A DNA stretch of 64,000 nucleotides from Pseudomonadota bacterium. Lineage in GTDB: Bacteria > Pseudomonadota > Gammaproteobacteria > Burkholderiales > Gallionellaceae. The notes below the pieces were generated by a model. It was not told where the DNA came from and searched no databases. It saw nothing but the letters and a program-made list of their open reading frames with translations. The stretch covers positions 346,223 through 410,222 of the forward strand of contig JAJXVB010000001.1 in NCBI GenBank assembly GCA_021782365.1, given 5' to 3'. The position numbers and the translations under genes were made by a program. Positions 55,902-64,000 of this stretch are shown here, piece by piece; the first letter of the stretch is position 1; each line of letters starts with the position of its first letter.

Positions 55902-57187
55902 ATCGTCGCCTCCATAAGTTTTTCGTCTTGTGGCACGCGCAGCTCACCGGAGAGAAGTTTGGGAAGGAGTACATCACGTATCGAAACAAGAGCATCTATC
56001 TGGTTTAAATTTCCTTGGCGTTTTCGGAACAGGCCCTCAACAATATTTGCATGCGCTTGAAGGATCGGATGCGGAGGTAGCAGTATCTTGATTTGCTTCA
56101 AATGCATTGGGCCGAAATTTCGCTGCGCGCTACCAGATGCACGGATTTCGAGTTCACGCTGAAGCTGGTTCTCCGTAAATCCAGCTATGAAATACAACGT
56201 GCTTTTTCCTGAAATCGGCCTAAATCTGACTACGCTGGTATTTAACGAGAGCGGAAGGTGAGCTTTGCGCACAAAGCCGAATCTTCCCAATGTTCCAGAT
56301 ATTGATACGACTATGTCATCCTCAGCAAGTTGAAAATGTTTGTACTTACCGAAAGCTTCTTCTGCTGTTATTTTGCTTGCTGTATCTAGCGTTAAGTCAC
56401 CATCCTTGATGCATCTAATGTTTATAAACTTGATGCCGTCCTCAGCTTCAGTGTATTGCCAATTCCGAATTCCCGGGCCTTCAAGAAAATCTATAACTTC
56501 GGGCAGCGGCGTAATGCTCCACCCCTCCGGAATCTCGCCAAGTTCGGAGTCTGTGAGGCGGTCGGGGAAGAGGGCGAGGAGGTCGGGGGTGAGGCCCAAG
56601 CGGCGGCAGATGGATTCGGGCGGCTCATTGTTCATCTTGGCGCGGACGGGATCGAAGTCCACGAACCAGGACTTGAACATCGCGCGCGCGATGGCCTCCA
56701 ACGTCTCGTTCATGCGGCGGTTCAGCTCGATCTTGTCGTCGAGCGTGCCGAGGATGTGAGCGATGGTGCGCTGTTCTTCTATCTCCGGACATTCAATCTG
56801 TATCTTATTCAGATTACCTTGCGTCAATTTTGGCATCACCGCGCCAGTGAGATAACCGCTGATGTCCGTTCCCTGCAAGGCATACATAAGGAAGCGCGTA
56901 TCCGCTTTTTCATTTCCTGTGACGATGTGCGCATGGTTGTTTACCCAAGACTTCCCACGCGCCATGAACGCAATGGGCGTCTGACGAGTGCGAAGATTTT
57001 CACCATCTTCCGCAATCAGCAGGTAGTCACCATCAATCAGGTAGTCATCGACGTAGTCAACAATTCCAGATGCACCGTAATACGGATATGGGCCTGGCCG
57101 ACGATCAGTTTCCTTCACCGGTTTGCGTTTACCATCGTGATTGTCGGTGAGGTCACCGAGCGAATGGGTTTGCCACTCATCCGCCAT
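55898..57187 (-). CDS. hsdS: Type I restriction-modification specificity subunit S
   Basis: A 429-residue protein with two target-recognition domains separated by conserved helices. TRD1 is about 1-180 (PYPYYGASGIVDYVDDYLIDGDYLLIAEDGENL), then the conserved spacer EEQRTIAHILGTLDDKIELNRRMNETLEAIARAMFKSWFVDFDPV, given here only as landmarks. TRD2 is about 250-385, followed by a second helical spacer. The ATG at 57187 overlaps the hsdM stop by 11 bases; a longer frame upstream reads hsdM out of frame. The sequence target cannot be deduced. Confidence 0.93.
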   Translation of the reverse strand: MADEWQTHSLGDLTDNHDGKRKPVKETDRRPGPYPYYGASGIVDYVDDYLIDGDYLLIAEDGENLRTRQTPIAFMARGKSWVNNHAHIVTGNEKADTRFLMYALQGTDISGYLTGAVMPKLTQGNLNKIQIECPEIEEQRTIAHILGTLDDKIELNRRMNETLEAIARAMFKSWFVDFDPVRAKMNNEPPESICRRLGLTPDLLALFPDRLTDSELGEIPEGWSITPLPEVIDFLEGPGIRNWQYTEAEDGIKFINIRCIKDGDLTLDTASKITAEEAFGKYKHFQLAEDDIVVSISGTLGRFGFVRKAHLPLSLNTSVVRFRPISGKSTLYFIAGFTENQLQRELEIRASGSAQRNFGPMHLKQIKILLPPHPILQAHANIVEGLFRKRQGNLNQIDALVSIRDVLLPKLLSGELRVPQDEKLMEATI

Positions 57188-58874
57188 AACCCAGCCTCGC
57201 CAAATTCTCGCGGATCGCTTGTTCCAGCCTTGCGCTCTCGGCGAACTGTTCGCCCAGCTGCGCGGTGAGCCGCGCCATCTTGTCCTCGAAGGGTTCGCCG
57301 TCTTGTTCCTGTTCAGCCGCGCCGACGTAGCGGCCGGGGGTGAGGACGTAGTCGTGTTTGCGGATGTCATGTAACGTTGCCGACTTACAAAAACCGGCAA
57401 CGTCTTCATATGTGCGGATTTGGCCGGCAATCGCTTTCGCATTGCCGGCATTCCCGCCATGACTGGCGGTCACATTAGCCGGGGCTTTCCAGGCGTGGAA
57501 GGTGTCGGCGATTTTGCGGATGTCTTCGTTCGAGAAGTCACGCAGCACACGGTCTTTCATGAAGCCGAGGTTGCGCGCGTCGATGAAGAGCGTCTCGCCG
57601 CGGCGCTCGCGCCAGCTATTGCGAGCGGCCTTGCTTCGCGTCAAGAACCAGATGCACGCGGGAATCTGCGTGTTGGTGAAGAGCTGACCCGGAAGTGCGA
57701 CCATGCATTCGACGAGATCGGCCTCAATAATGGCCTTGCGGATTTCGCCTTCGTTGTTGGTGTTGCTGCTCATCGATCCGTTGGCGAGCAGAAGCGCCAT
57801 GGAGCCATGGGGAGCGAGGTGGTGGATCATGTGCTGCATCCACGCGAAGTTGGCGTTGCCGGCTGGCGGGATGCCGTATTTCCAGCGCGGGTCGTCCTCC
57901 TTCACGCCTTGATTCCATTCCTTCATGTTGAAGGGAGGATTGGCCATGATGAAATCGGCGCGCAGGTCGGGATGCTGGTCGCGGGTGTAAGTGCTGGCGG
58001 GCTCCTTGCCGAGGTCGAAGTCCATCCCGCGTATCGCCATGTTCATTGCGGCAAGCCGCCAGGTGGTGGGATTGGATTCCTGCCCATAGACCGAAAGGTT
58101 GCCTAATTTGCCGCCGTGCTCCTCGACGAATTTTTCCGATTGCACGAAGAAGCCGCCTGAACCGCAGGCGGGATCGTACACGCGGCCCTGGTAGGGCTCC
58201 AGCATTTCGACGATGGTGGTGACGATGCTCTTGGGCGTGTAATACTGCCCGCCCTTCTTGCCTTCGGCGATCGCGAACTGGCCGAGGAAGTATTCGTACA
58301 CGTGGCCCAGGATGTCCTTGGCCTTGAGCGTGACATGCTTGAAGGGAATGTCGCCGATGAGGTCGATGAGTCCGGGGAGCGCCGAATCGATCTGCTTTCT
58401 GGCGTAGTCCTTTTCGAGCACGCCCTTGAGCTTCTGGTTTTCCTTTTCGACGGCTTCGAGTGCGTCGTCCAGCAGGCGGCCGATGCCGTTGAACTTGTAT
58501 TCGTAAGTCTTGCCGTTCTTGACTTCCAGTGTCGTGCCGACAGCCACCTTGGCATTCGCCTTGATGAAATCCCAGCGCGAAAGCGCAGGGACCCAGAATA
58601 TATTCTTCTCGGTGTAGTAGTCGCGCGCTTCGAGTTCCTGCTCGACGATGTCGGCGCTGTCCTCGCCAAGGTAATAGTCGTTGACGGGGTCGGCAAAGGC
58701 GGCCTGCAATTCTTCGCGTCGCTCCTTGAAGGAATCCGAAACATACTTGAGGAAAATGAGACCGAGCACGACATGCTTGTACACGGCGGCATCGAGCATG
58801 GGGAGAAGTTTGTTGGCGGCAGTCCAGAGCTTTTTGTCGAGCTCGTTCAGAAATTGTTGTTCTTCGTTGTTCAT
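57177..58874 (-). CDS. hsdM: Type I restriction-modification methyltransferase subunit M
   Basis: A 565-residue N6-adenine methylase. The N-terminal helical domain begins MNNEEQQFLNELDKKLWTAANKL, the SAM-binding motif lies in YDPACGSGGFF (about residue 245), and the catalytic NPPF is in FIMANPPFNMKEWNQ. The C-terminal region ends ARLEQAIRENLARLGYGG. The length is somewhat above E. coli HsdM (529). It is first in the operon hsdM-hsdS-fic-(hsdR remnant). Confidence 0.95.
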   Translation of the reverse strand: MNNEEQQFLNELDKKLWTAANKLLPMLDAAVYKHVVLGLIFLKYVSDSFKERREELQAAFADPVNDYYLGEDSADIVEQELEARDYYTEKNIFWVPALSRWDFIKANAKVAVGTTLEVKNGKTYEYKFNGIGRLLDDALEAVEKENQKLKGVLEKDYARKQIDSALPGLIDLIGDIPFKHVTLKAKDILGHVYEYFLGQFAIAEGKKGGQYYTPKSIVTTIVEMLEPYQGRVYDPACGSGGFFVQSEKFVEEHGGKLGNLSVYGQESNPTTWRLAAMNMAIRGMDFDLGKEPASTYTRDQHPDLRADFIMANPPFNMKEWNQGVKEDDPRWKYGIPPAGNANFAWMQHMIHHLAPHGSMALLLANGSMSSNTNNEGEIRKAIIEADLVECMVALPGQLFTNTQIPACIWFLTRSKAARNSWRERRGETLFIDARNLGFMKDRVLRDFSNEDIRKIADTFHAWKAPANVTASHGGNAGNAKAIAGQIRTYEDVAGFCKSATLHDIRKHDYVLTPGRYVGAAEQEQDGEPFEDKMARLTAQLGEQFAESARLEQAIRENLARLGYGG

Positions 58875-59135
58875 GGCTGACGGCTATCGAGATGTATGGA
58901 CCGGGTTTGCATCGTGCACAGCCCATCCCGCAGCGATGAGCAGCGCATCGATTTCCCCCTCGCTTGCAGTTCGTTTGGCATTCTCGAGGGGAATCCTACC
59001 ACGGATGGGGTTTTGAGCGGTATGGAAACAGGGAGGATGAGTGATAATGCGGCAGCACCCCAAAGAGGTGTTGTATGGGATATGCAGAATTACTGATAAC
59101 GAACGTGATCGAGTTGTCACGTTTTTGTCGCGATC

Positions 59136-59170
59136 AAAAAAAGGGCTTCAGTCTAAGCTGAAACCCTTTT
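59136..59170 (-). terminator. Terminator downstream of the tRNA-Asn remnant
   Basis: On the minus strand AAAGGGTTTCAGC-TTAG-CTGAAGCCCTTT forms a stem with one mismatch, followed by T7. It lies just 3' of the tRNA-Asn fragment and is probably that gene's original terminator, which marks this side as the ancestral chromosome side. Confidence 0.75.
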
Positions 59171-59176
59171 AGAATC

Positions 59177-59223
59177 TGGCTCCCCGACCTGGACTCGAAC
59201 CAGGGACCTGCGGATTAACAGTC
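59177..59223 (-). pseudogene. 3' half of a tRNA-Asn gene, likely attachment-site scar
   Basis: Reading leftward: GACTGTTAATCCG (anticodon GTT arm), variable loop, a T-arm with GGTTCGAGTCC, acceptor CGGGGAG and CCA. Nothing upstream of the anticodon stem matches a tRNA. The break at the anticodon is where tyrosine-integrase crossovers commonly fall. The rest of 58875-59695 contains no gene I can support. Confidence 0.85.
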
Positions 59224-59325
59224 GAGGGGGGCGTAAAAACCAGCACAATCGAAAACAGTCTAAAGCAATTAAATCAGTATGTTGCTTATTATGGCCAATT
59301 CCTGCTTTTTCCCGTTTTTTGCACC

Positions 59326-59346
59326 TGAGTGTGCCATGAGTGTGCC
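59326..59346. repeat. Direct repeat TGAGTGTGCC beside the tRNA-Asn scar
   Basis: TGAGTGTGCC occurs at 59326-59335 and again at 59337-59346, 11 bases apart, about 100 bases inside from the tRNA fragment. Repeats of this size and spacing resemble integrase arm-binding sites next to attachment cores; that role is inference. Confidence 0.45.
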
Positions 59347-59695
59347 GCAGATTTGTCTCTCCCGCACGATGATACTGCTCTGCTTTTTTGCAATGTTCGA
59401 ACCATTATCAAGTTGAATATCGTTCACGATCATTCCGACCCACTGTCAGCATTTATCTTTACCTCTGACCAACGGTAGGTTCCTGAGTGAAGCAGCCGTG
59501 CGACGCGCTCGATCCAAACAATTATCCGCCTGTTACTTAAACCAACTAGCCTCCACGAAACTCGGGGTGATTCAAAGAGCATTCATAGAGATTGCACGGC
59601 AACATCATTAAAAATAATACCGTGATTCGCAAATGCTGTCGTTGGGCGGCTGGCCTTTTTATATCTGAGAGCCGAGGTAATAGTGCGTGCCGGCA

Positions 59696-61528
59696 TTAGC
59701 GGCCCAATTTTTGAGCGCAATCATAAGCCGCCAACCAGTTGACAAGCGTGCTTGCGCTGATCGGACGGGCGATGACGTAGCCCTGAACATAGCCGTAACC
59801 AAGGGATTCAAGAATTTCTATCTGCTGGGCAGATTCCACGCCTTCCGCAACGGCTCTTATGCCCAGGCGCTCCGCCATAACGGCTATTGAGCGAAGGATC
59901 GCCGCATCTCGACTTCCGGATTTCAGGTTTTCCACGAACAAGCGATCGACTTTAAGCTCTGAAAACGGTATATCACGTATATAACGAAATGAAGTGAAGC
60001 CGCTGCCAAAATCGTCTATGCTTATTTTGAAGCCTAATTTCAGTAAATCTGCCAAACGATCCTGGGTAGCTATAAAGCTCGATGCAAGCGCAGTTTCTGT
60101 GATCTCCAGCGTGACGTGCTCGCCGCTGACACCGAAGGTATCCAGACGCTCTTTAAGCTTGCCAGCCAGGTGTTGGTCGTCCAGCATACGCGCCGAGAGG
60201 TTCGTGGCAACTTGGATGTCGAGCCCCTGTTTTTGCCATTCGCTTAACTGAGCGAATGCCATGTCGAATGTTTCAAAGCTGACCTCTTCGATCAAAGTGC
60301 TGCGCTCTGCAATGGGAATGAAGTCGCCTGGCATAATCAGGCCGTATTTCGGGCTGTTCCACCTGACTAGCGCCTCAACTCCTATCACTTGGTGATTCTT
60401 GATGTTGACCTTGGGCTGATATTCGAGAACCAGCTCGTGGTCAAGTATCGCTTGATGCAGACGCTGGGCAACCGGTATCGAGGCGAGAGTGCATTTGCTA
60501 CGCCAATCTTGGCTGAAGCTGACGAAGCCTTGGTGCGATCGCTTTGCCTCGTACATGGCGCTGTCGGCATTGGATAGTATGGTGGTTGCATCTTCGCCGT
60601 GCTCTGGAAAATGAGCGAAACCTATGGAAGCAGTGACTCGAACCAGGTTTCCCGAAATATGTATTGGTACCGATATAATCGAATGGAGTTTGTGGGCGCA
60701 GGTTATTGCCGCCTCAGCTGTATTGACTTCATGCAGGATGCAGGAAAATTCATCACCGCCGATACGAGCGAAGGTATCGCTTTCCCGTGCCGCCGGAAGA
60801 AGACGCTGGCCGATTGTTTTCAGAACTTGGTCCCCCGCCCAGTGCCCGTAGGTATCATTGATCTCCTTGAAAAGATTGAGGTCGATCATCATGAGCGTGA
60901 AGCCGCTGCTGTTGCGCCTTCCAAAATGCATGGCCTGATTGAGTCTATCAAGGAATAGATTGCGATTGGGCAGCCCGGTCAATTCGTCGAACAAGCTCAT
61001 CCTGTAAAGGCGCTCCTGCGTCTTTTGCAGCTTTCTCTCTACATCCTTTTTGCGCAACGCGGCAATGATCACCGAAAGCAGTCGTTCAGGCTTCAGAGAA
61101 TATTTCGGAAAATAGTCGATCACGCCGTTGCGTAAGGCTTCTATGGCTACAGACTCATCTCCGGCGCCTGTCACCATGATGCAAGGAATGCTTTCACCTA
61201 TTTCCTTCTTTACTTGAGCAAGTAACTCGTTTCCCGACATGTCGCCCAGGTTGTAATCGGTGAGTATCAGATCGCAACCTCCATTGCCGATCATCCTGAG
61301 AGCATCTGCTGCATTGGCTGCATTCGAAACGGCAATCGGAAGTTCCGAATCTTTTACATAACGGTTTAGGCGCTCGCGGTCCAGGTCATCGTCGTCTATG
61401 ATCAAAAGATGCTTGGTCTGAAAATTGTGAGGCCACTCGCCTGAGGATGAATCCTCCATGAAGAGTTTTGCATCGGCGCCTGCTGAAGGGCTGCCAATGG
61501 TTTTCATTGCCGACATGATACTTTTCAT
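59696..61528 (-). CDS. REC-GGDEF-EAL response regulator, bifunctional c-di-GMP enzyme
   Basis: A 610-residue protein. Receiver domain (about 40-160; LLIIDDDDLDRERL, phosphoacceptor in ILTDYNLGDMSG). GGDEF domain (about 185-345) with active RIGGDEF and the inhibitory RxxD (RESD) five residues before it. EAL domain (about 360-600) with EALVRW, NLSARM, EITETAL, IDDFGSG, LKVDRLF, EGVES and QGYVIARP, a full catalytic set. Both synthesis and hydrolysis of c-di-GMP are therefore possible. The ATG at 61528 has AAGGAG upstream and overlaps the preceding response-regulator stop. Confidence 0.94.
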   Translation of the reverse strand: MKSIMSAMKTIGSPSAGADAKLFMEDSSSGEWPHNFQTKHLLIIDDDDLDRERLNRYVKDSELPIAVSNAANAADALRMIGNGGCDLILTDYNLGDMSGNELLAQVKKEIGESIPCIMVTGAGDESVAIEALRNGVIDYFPKYSLKPERLLSVIIAALRKKDVERKLQKTQERLYRMSLFDELTGLPNRNLFLDRLNQAMHFGRRNSSGFTLMMIDLNLFKEINDTYGHWAGDQVLKTIGQRLLPAARESDTFARIGGDEFSCILHEVNTAEAAITCAHKLHSIISVPIHISGNLVRVTASIGFAHFPEHGEDATTILSNADSAMYEAKRSHQGFVSFSQDWRSKCTLASIPVAQRLHQAILDHELVLEYQPKVNIKNHQVIGVEALVRWNSPKYGLIMPGDFIPIAERSTLIEEVSFETFDMAFAQLSEWQKQGLDIQVATNLSARMLDDQHLAGKLKERLDTFGVSGEHVTLEITETALASSFIATQDRLADLLKLGFKISIDDFGSGFTSFRYIRDIPFSELKVDRLFVENLKSGSRDAAILRSIAVMAERLGIRAVAEGVESAQQIEILESLGYGYVQGYVIARPISASTLVNWLAAYDCAQKLGR

Positions 61529-61962
61529 GAAGGAATTCTCCTTGATGGGAACTCGGGCGGTATCACCGCTTTCTGATAAGCGTCGAGCAACCTTGCGAGT
61601 TTGCTGAACTGAGGCTCTACGGACGACTTTAAAATGTAGCCTGCGACGTTGTCTTGGTAGGCGCGCGCTCTGTCTTTATCTTCGTTTGAGGTCGTGAACA
61701 CAAAGATCATAATCGATGCAAGCTCCGGATCGCTGCGCACTTCCTGTAGGAATTCGAAACCGCTCATTCGCGGCATGTTCAGGTCAAGCAGCACGACGAA
61801 AGGATTTGATATCCTTTTGCTTTGATGTAGACCACGCAGTATTTCAAGCGCTTCTATGCCATCGACGGCTGCTACGACAGAAATGGATGCCCCCTGCTTC
61901 TGGATGCTGCGTGAAAGACATTCCCAGACGACATCGTCATCGTCGACAAGGAGTACGGTCAT
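61525..61962 (-). CDS. Single-domain response regulator
   Basis: A 145-residue CheY-like receiver: VLLVDDDDVVWECLSRSI, the phosphoacceptor Asp in VVLLDLNMPRMSGFEFL, the switch Thr in IFVFTTSNED and the Lys in VAGYILKSS. This is the Rcp1-like subgroup that often pairs with phytochrome-type histidine kinases such as the one upstream. The start ATG at 61962 is used; homology begins there. Its stop overlaps the start of the REC-GGDEF-EAL gene. Confidence 0.9.
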   Translation of the reverse strand: MTVLLVDDDDVVWECLSRSIQKQGASISVVAAVDGIEALEILRGLHQSKRISNPFVVLLDLNMPRMSGFEFLQEVRSDPELASIMIFVFTTSNEDKDRARAYQDNVAGYILKSSVEPQFSKLARLLDAYQKAVIPPEFPSRRIPS

Positions 61963-61969
61963 TTCACTT

Positions 61970-63439
61970 TCAAGTTTTTTCAATGAGATCGCTCCTTGCA
62001 AAGCGAGGCCATGTAAAGTGAAAACAGGTGCCGCGCATGTTGGCATCCGACCTCACGCCAATCTTGCCGCCGTGACCCTCCACTAGGCGTCTGCATACTG
62101 CAAGTCCTATGCCGGAACGTTCCTTTCTTGACAGGCTCTGGAATAACTTGAAGATTCTCGGATGAGCATTTGGCGGAATGCCAGGTCCATCGTCTTCGAT
62201 TTCGAAAATGCAGTATGAATCCTTAAATCTTGTCGAGACGCGAATCTCTCCACCGTTTCGATCATGGTGCTTGATGGCATTGCTGATGAGATTGCGCAAT
62301 ACGGTCTCCAAAGGGGTGGGGCTACATTGCATGATGCCATTTACATCTCTGAGATCGATTCTGAAAGTATCTGGCGGATCGATGAACTGCACGATGTCCT
62401 TTAGCAACTCGCGAAGGTCCACGTCTCTATAATCAGTCGAGTATATCCCAGATTTAGCATAGATGAGCAGATCATCTACGAGTTTGTCCATGCGTTGGAG
62501 CCTAGTTCGGATACGCACTAAATTATTGTGCACCGGTTCCGTCGACGCTTCTCCCAAGTCCTCTTCTATCCATTCAACAAGATCGGAGATTCCACGTAAA
62601 GGAGAGCGGAGATCGTGCGAGGCGACATAACTGAACTCTTCGAGGTCCGCCAGCAGTTGGTTGAGTCTGAGCTCATTGCGCCTGCGTTCGCTGATGTCGC
62701 TGACTACCGCGATTACTTGCTGTCCGTTCTCGCTTTCCATCGGATTGAGACCGATCTCGACAGGGACTTCGAAACCTGCTTTATGCAGTCCAGTCAGATC
62801 GCGGTTTAGACCCATCGAACGCGTCGCAGGCTGATGTAGGAAGGAATTCCGCTGCGACAAGTGCCCATGGCGATACCTTTCAGGAAGCAGTATTTCCATG
62901 GGTTGATTCGACAGCTCTTCCAGCGAGTAACCGAAAATTCGCATCAGATGGGAGTTTGCGTGAACGATGCGGCCATCGCGGCCGATAATCAGCATTCCGA
63001 CGGGCGCGGCTTCCACGATGGAATGAAAGTCGCGTTCCATGCGGCGCCGCTGAGTGATGTCAGCAACCGTCGCAAGGACCTTTGTGCCGTCAAGGGTTAA
63101 TACCGGATTTAAGCCAATCTCCACTGGAAACGTCGATCCATCCCTGCGTCGCCCGTACAATTCTCGCCCTTGCCCCATGATGCGCTTTTCCGGATTGGAC
63201 ATGTAGGAAACAAGGTGGGACACATGGCCTGATTGGTGTTCTTCTGGCAGCAATACATTGATGCTTTGACCAAGCAATTGGTCTTTTGTATAACTGAAAA
63301 GCTCCAATAAAATATCATTTACCTGCCGAATGAGTCCATTGGAATCGCATATAACCACCCCCGCAGGAAACGCATTGAGCAATTCAAGGTTTTCCTGCAG
63401 TTGCAAAGGAGCGAAACGGAGATGCTGAGCAACATGCAT
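61970..63439 (-). CDS. PAS-PAS hybrid-type sensor histidine kinase (no receiver)
   Basis: A 489-residue soluble kinase. PAS1 (about 18-135; FPAGVVICDSNGLIRQVNDILLELFSYTKDQLLGQSINVLLPEE as landmark) and PAS2 (about 140-260) are alike (both contain a PVEIGLNP strand), suggesting duplication. The HisKA box is YVASHDLRSPLRGI; the ATPase has NLISNAIKHHDR, DDGPGIPP and RSGIGLAVCRRLVEGHGG. No membrane segment is present, so it senses a cytoplasmic cue, possibly redox or a bound cofactor. It is first in the operon and presumably phosphorylates the two receivers downstream. Confidence 0.92.
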   Translation of the reverse strand: MHVAQHLRFAPLQLQENLELLNAFPAGVVICDSNGLIRQVNDILLELFSYTKDQLLGQSINVLLPEEHQSGHVSHLVSYMSNPEKRIMGQGRELYGRRRDGSTFPVEIGLNPVLTLDGTKVLATVADITQRRRMERDFHSIVEAAPVGMLIIGRDGRIVHANSHLMRIFGYSLEELSNQPMEILLPERYRHGHLSQRNSFLHQPATRSMGLNRDLTGLHKAGFEVPVEIGLNPMESENGQQVIAVVSDISERRRNELRLNQLLADLEEFSYVASHDLRSPLRGISDLVEWIEEDLGEASTEPVHNNLVRIRTRLQRMDKLVDDLLIYAKSGIYSTDYRDVDLRELLKDIVQFIDPPDTFRIDLRDVNGIMQCSPTPLETVLRNLISNAIKHHDRNGGEIRVSTRFKDSYCIFEIEDDGPGIPPNAHPRIFKLFQSLSRKERSGIGLAVCRRLVEGHGGKIGVRSDANMRGTCFHFTWPRFARSDLIEKT

Positions 63440-63777
63440 AGCCTACCTCCATCGAATCATAAAGAACCGACCATCTGCACTTTCGACAAAACTGAGTAAA
63501 ACTCTAGGATAATATTCTGAGTGTGTCAAGCAAGATGCAATCAGCCAACAGCCTTTTCGGATCGAGCGGAAATACGTCGATTAGATGCCGCTACACTAAA
63601 GGCACACTTACAGCAAACAACACGGCAACCACCCAACGCCCTGCTGGCGTTGTCAATGACCAGAAATGAAGCGGAAGAGCTATGACGAAACAAGAAGGAG
63701 AGATGTTTTTTCGACTGTGCCACAGCTTAAAATGAAACAAGGATTTGATTTATGAATATCGTTGCAAGTGATTGAAT

Positions 63778-63840
63778 TGGTGCCCGGAGCCGGGGTCGAA
63801 CCGGCACGCTGGTTTTACCCAAGCGACGGATTTTAAGTCG
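63778..63840 (-). pseudogene. 3' half of a tRNA-Leu (TAA) gene, likely attachment-site scar
   Basis: Reading leftward: GACTTAAAATCCG (anticodon loop CTTAAAA), the variable arm GTCGCTTGGGTAAAACCAGCG, T-arm CCGGTTCGACCCCGG, acceptor TCCGGGCA and CCA. The 5' half is absent: sequence to the right is unrelated to tRNA. The break is again at the anticodon. The flank GTCGAG...CAGCACAATTGAAAACA resembles that of the tRNA-Asn scar. In 63440-64000 I see no credible gene. Confidence 0.82.
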
Positions 63841-64000
63841 AGCGAACCGAAAAATTCAGCACAATTGAAAACAAACTAAGGAAACACTGAATAAGTCCAC
63901 CGATTAGGGGAGATGTGCGTTAATGTGTGTGGATCATAAACGCGAGAAGAAGAGATGAAACAACAGACCTTGGCGACAGCAGGATTCGAGTCTCACCGCA

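Noticed and set aside
63541..63723. 60-codon frame on the minus strand (MAQSKKHLSFLF...)
   Set aside because: It has no recognisable family, no good ribosome binding site and low-complexity composition; it lies in the non-coding flank of the tRNA-Leu scar.
63842..64000. A gene or mobile element end at the right window edge
   Set aside because: No frame, ribosome binding site or terminal repeat that I can support; only the similarity of the first about 45 bases to the tRNA-Asn flank is noted.

Overview
The window looks like a betaproteobacterial chromosome segment, possibly from the Nitrosomonadales/Gallionellaceae side; this placement is an inference from gene content and order only. The order tig-clpP-clpX-lon-hupB-tRNA-Val-tRNA-Asp-ppiD is typical of that class, and the OxyR, HU, Lon and ClpXP proteins look ordinary for it.

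Layout: (1) 1-5.7 kb, minus strand: a DevBCA/MacB-like exporter (permease, ATPase, HlyD adaptor, NodT-type outer-membrane lipoprotein) followed by the start of a proton-efflux P-type ATPase. (2) 5.7-8.6 kb: an OxyR-type regulator diverges from a rubrerythrin, rubredoxin, rubredoxin-reductase operon (peroxide detoxification). (3) 8.6-17.8 kb, minus strand: a methyltransferase, then the protein quality-control block (ppiD, hupB, lon, clpX, clpP, tig). Two identical tRNA-Val/tRNA-Asp pairs bracket ppiD, and the trigger factor gene carries an in-frame amber codon between its first and second domains. (4) 18-23.8 kb: a DUF2252 gene, then a Pls/PosA-like single-module NRPS coupled to its own phosphopantetheinyl transferase, predicted to make a homopolymer of a basic amino acid. 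(5) 23.8-32 kb, minus strand: a complete N-type ATPase operon (atpDCQRBEFAG), preceded in the same direction by a zinc-type CDF exporter, an Hsp15-like S4 protein and a thioredoxin-like protein. (6) tRNA-Ser at 32.1 kb, then a 15-kb cellulose cluster: bcsZ plus a small gene on minus, and bcsR-Q-A-B-C-(small gene)-E-F-G on plus. BcsA PilZ, BcsE RxGD and BcsG active-site features are intact, so c-di-GMP-controlled phosphoethanolamine cellulose is expected. BcsC carries an unexpected N-terminal POTRA-like domain. An HD-GYP protein follows.

(7) 49-59.2 kb is a defence and accretion zone: two type II toxin-antitoxin pairs, DUF3820, and a type I restriction-modification system (hsdM, hsdS, fic, hsdR) littered with partial copies of hsdR, rhuM and DUF3820, which points to recombination between related loci. 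It ends at the 3' half of a tRNA-Asn gene, probably an attachment-site scar. (8) 59.7-63.4 kb, minus strand: a PAS-PAS histidine kinase, a single-domain response regulator and a REC-GGDEF-EAL protein in one overlapping operon. A second tRNA 3' half (tRNA-Leu) at 63.8 kb is followed by sequence resembling that beside the tRNA-Asn scar.

Themes that connect the regions are oxidative and envelope stress (OxyR operon, exporter, ppiD, ScsD-like protein), surface polymers (NRPS product and cellulose) under c-di-GMP control, and a recombination-rich defence island. Intergenic stretches over 300 bases are 33506-33825 (bcs divergent promoter), 58875-59695 (terminator, tRNA scar, no gene) and 63440-64000 (tRNA scar, no gene I can support).
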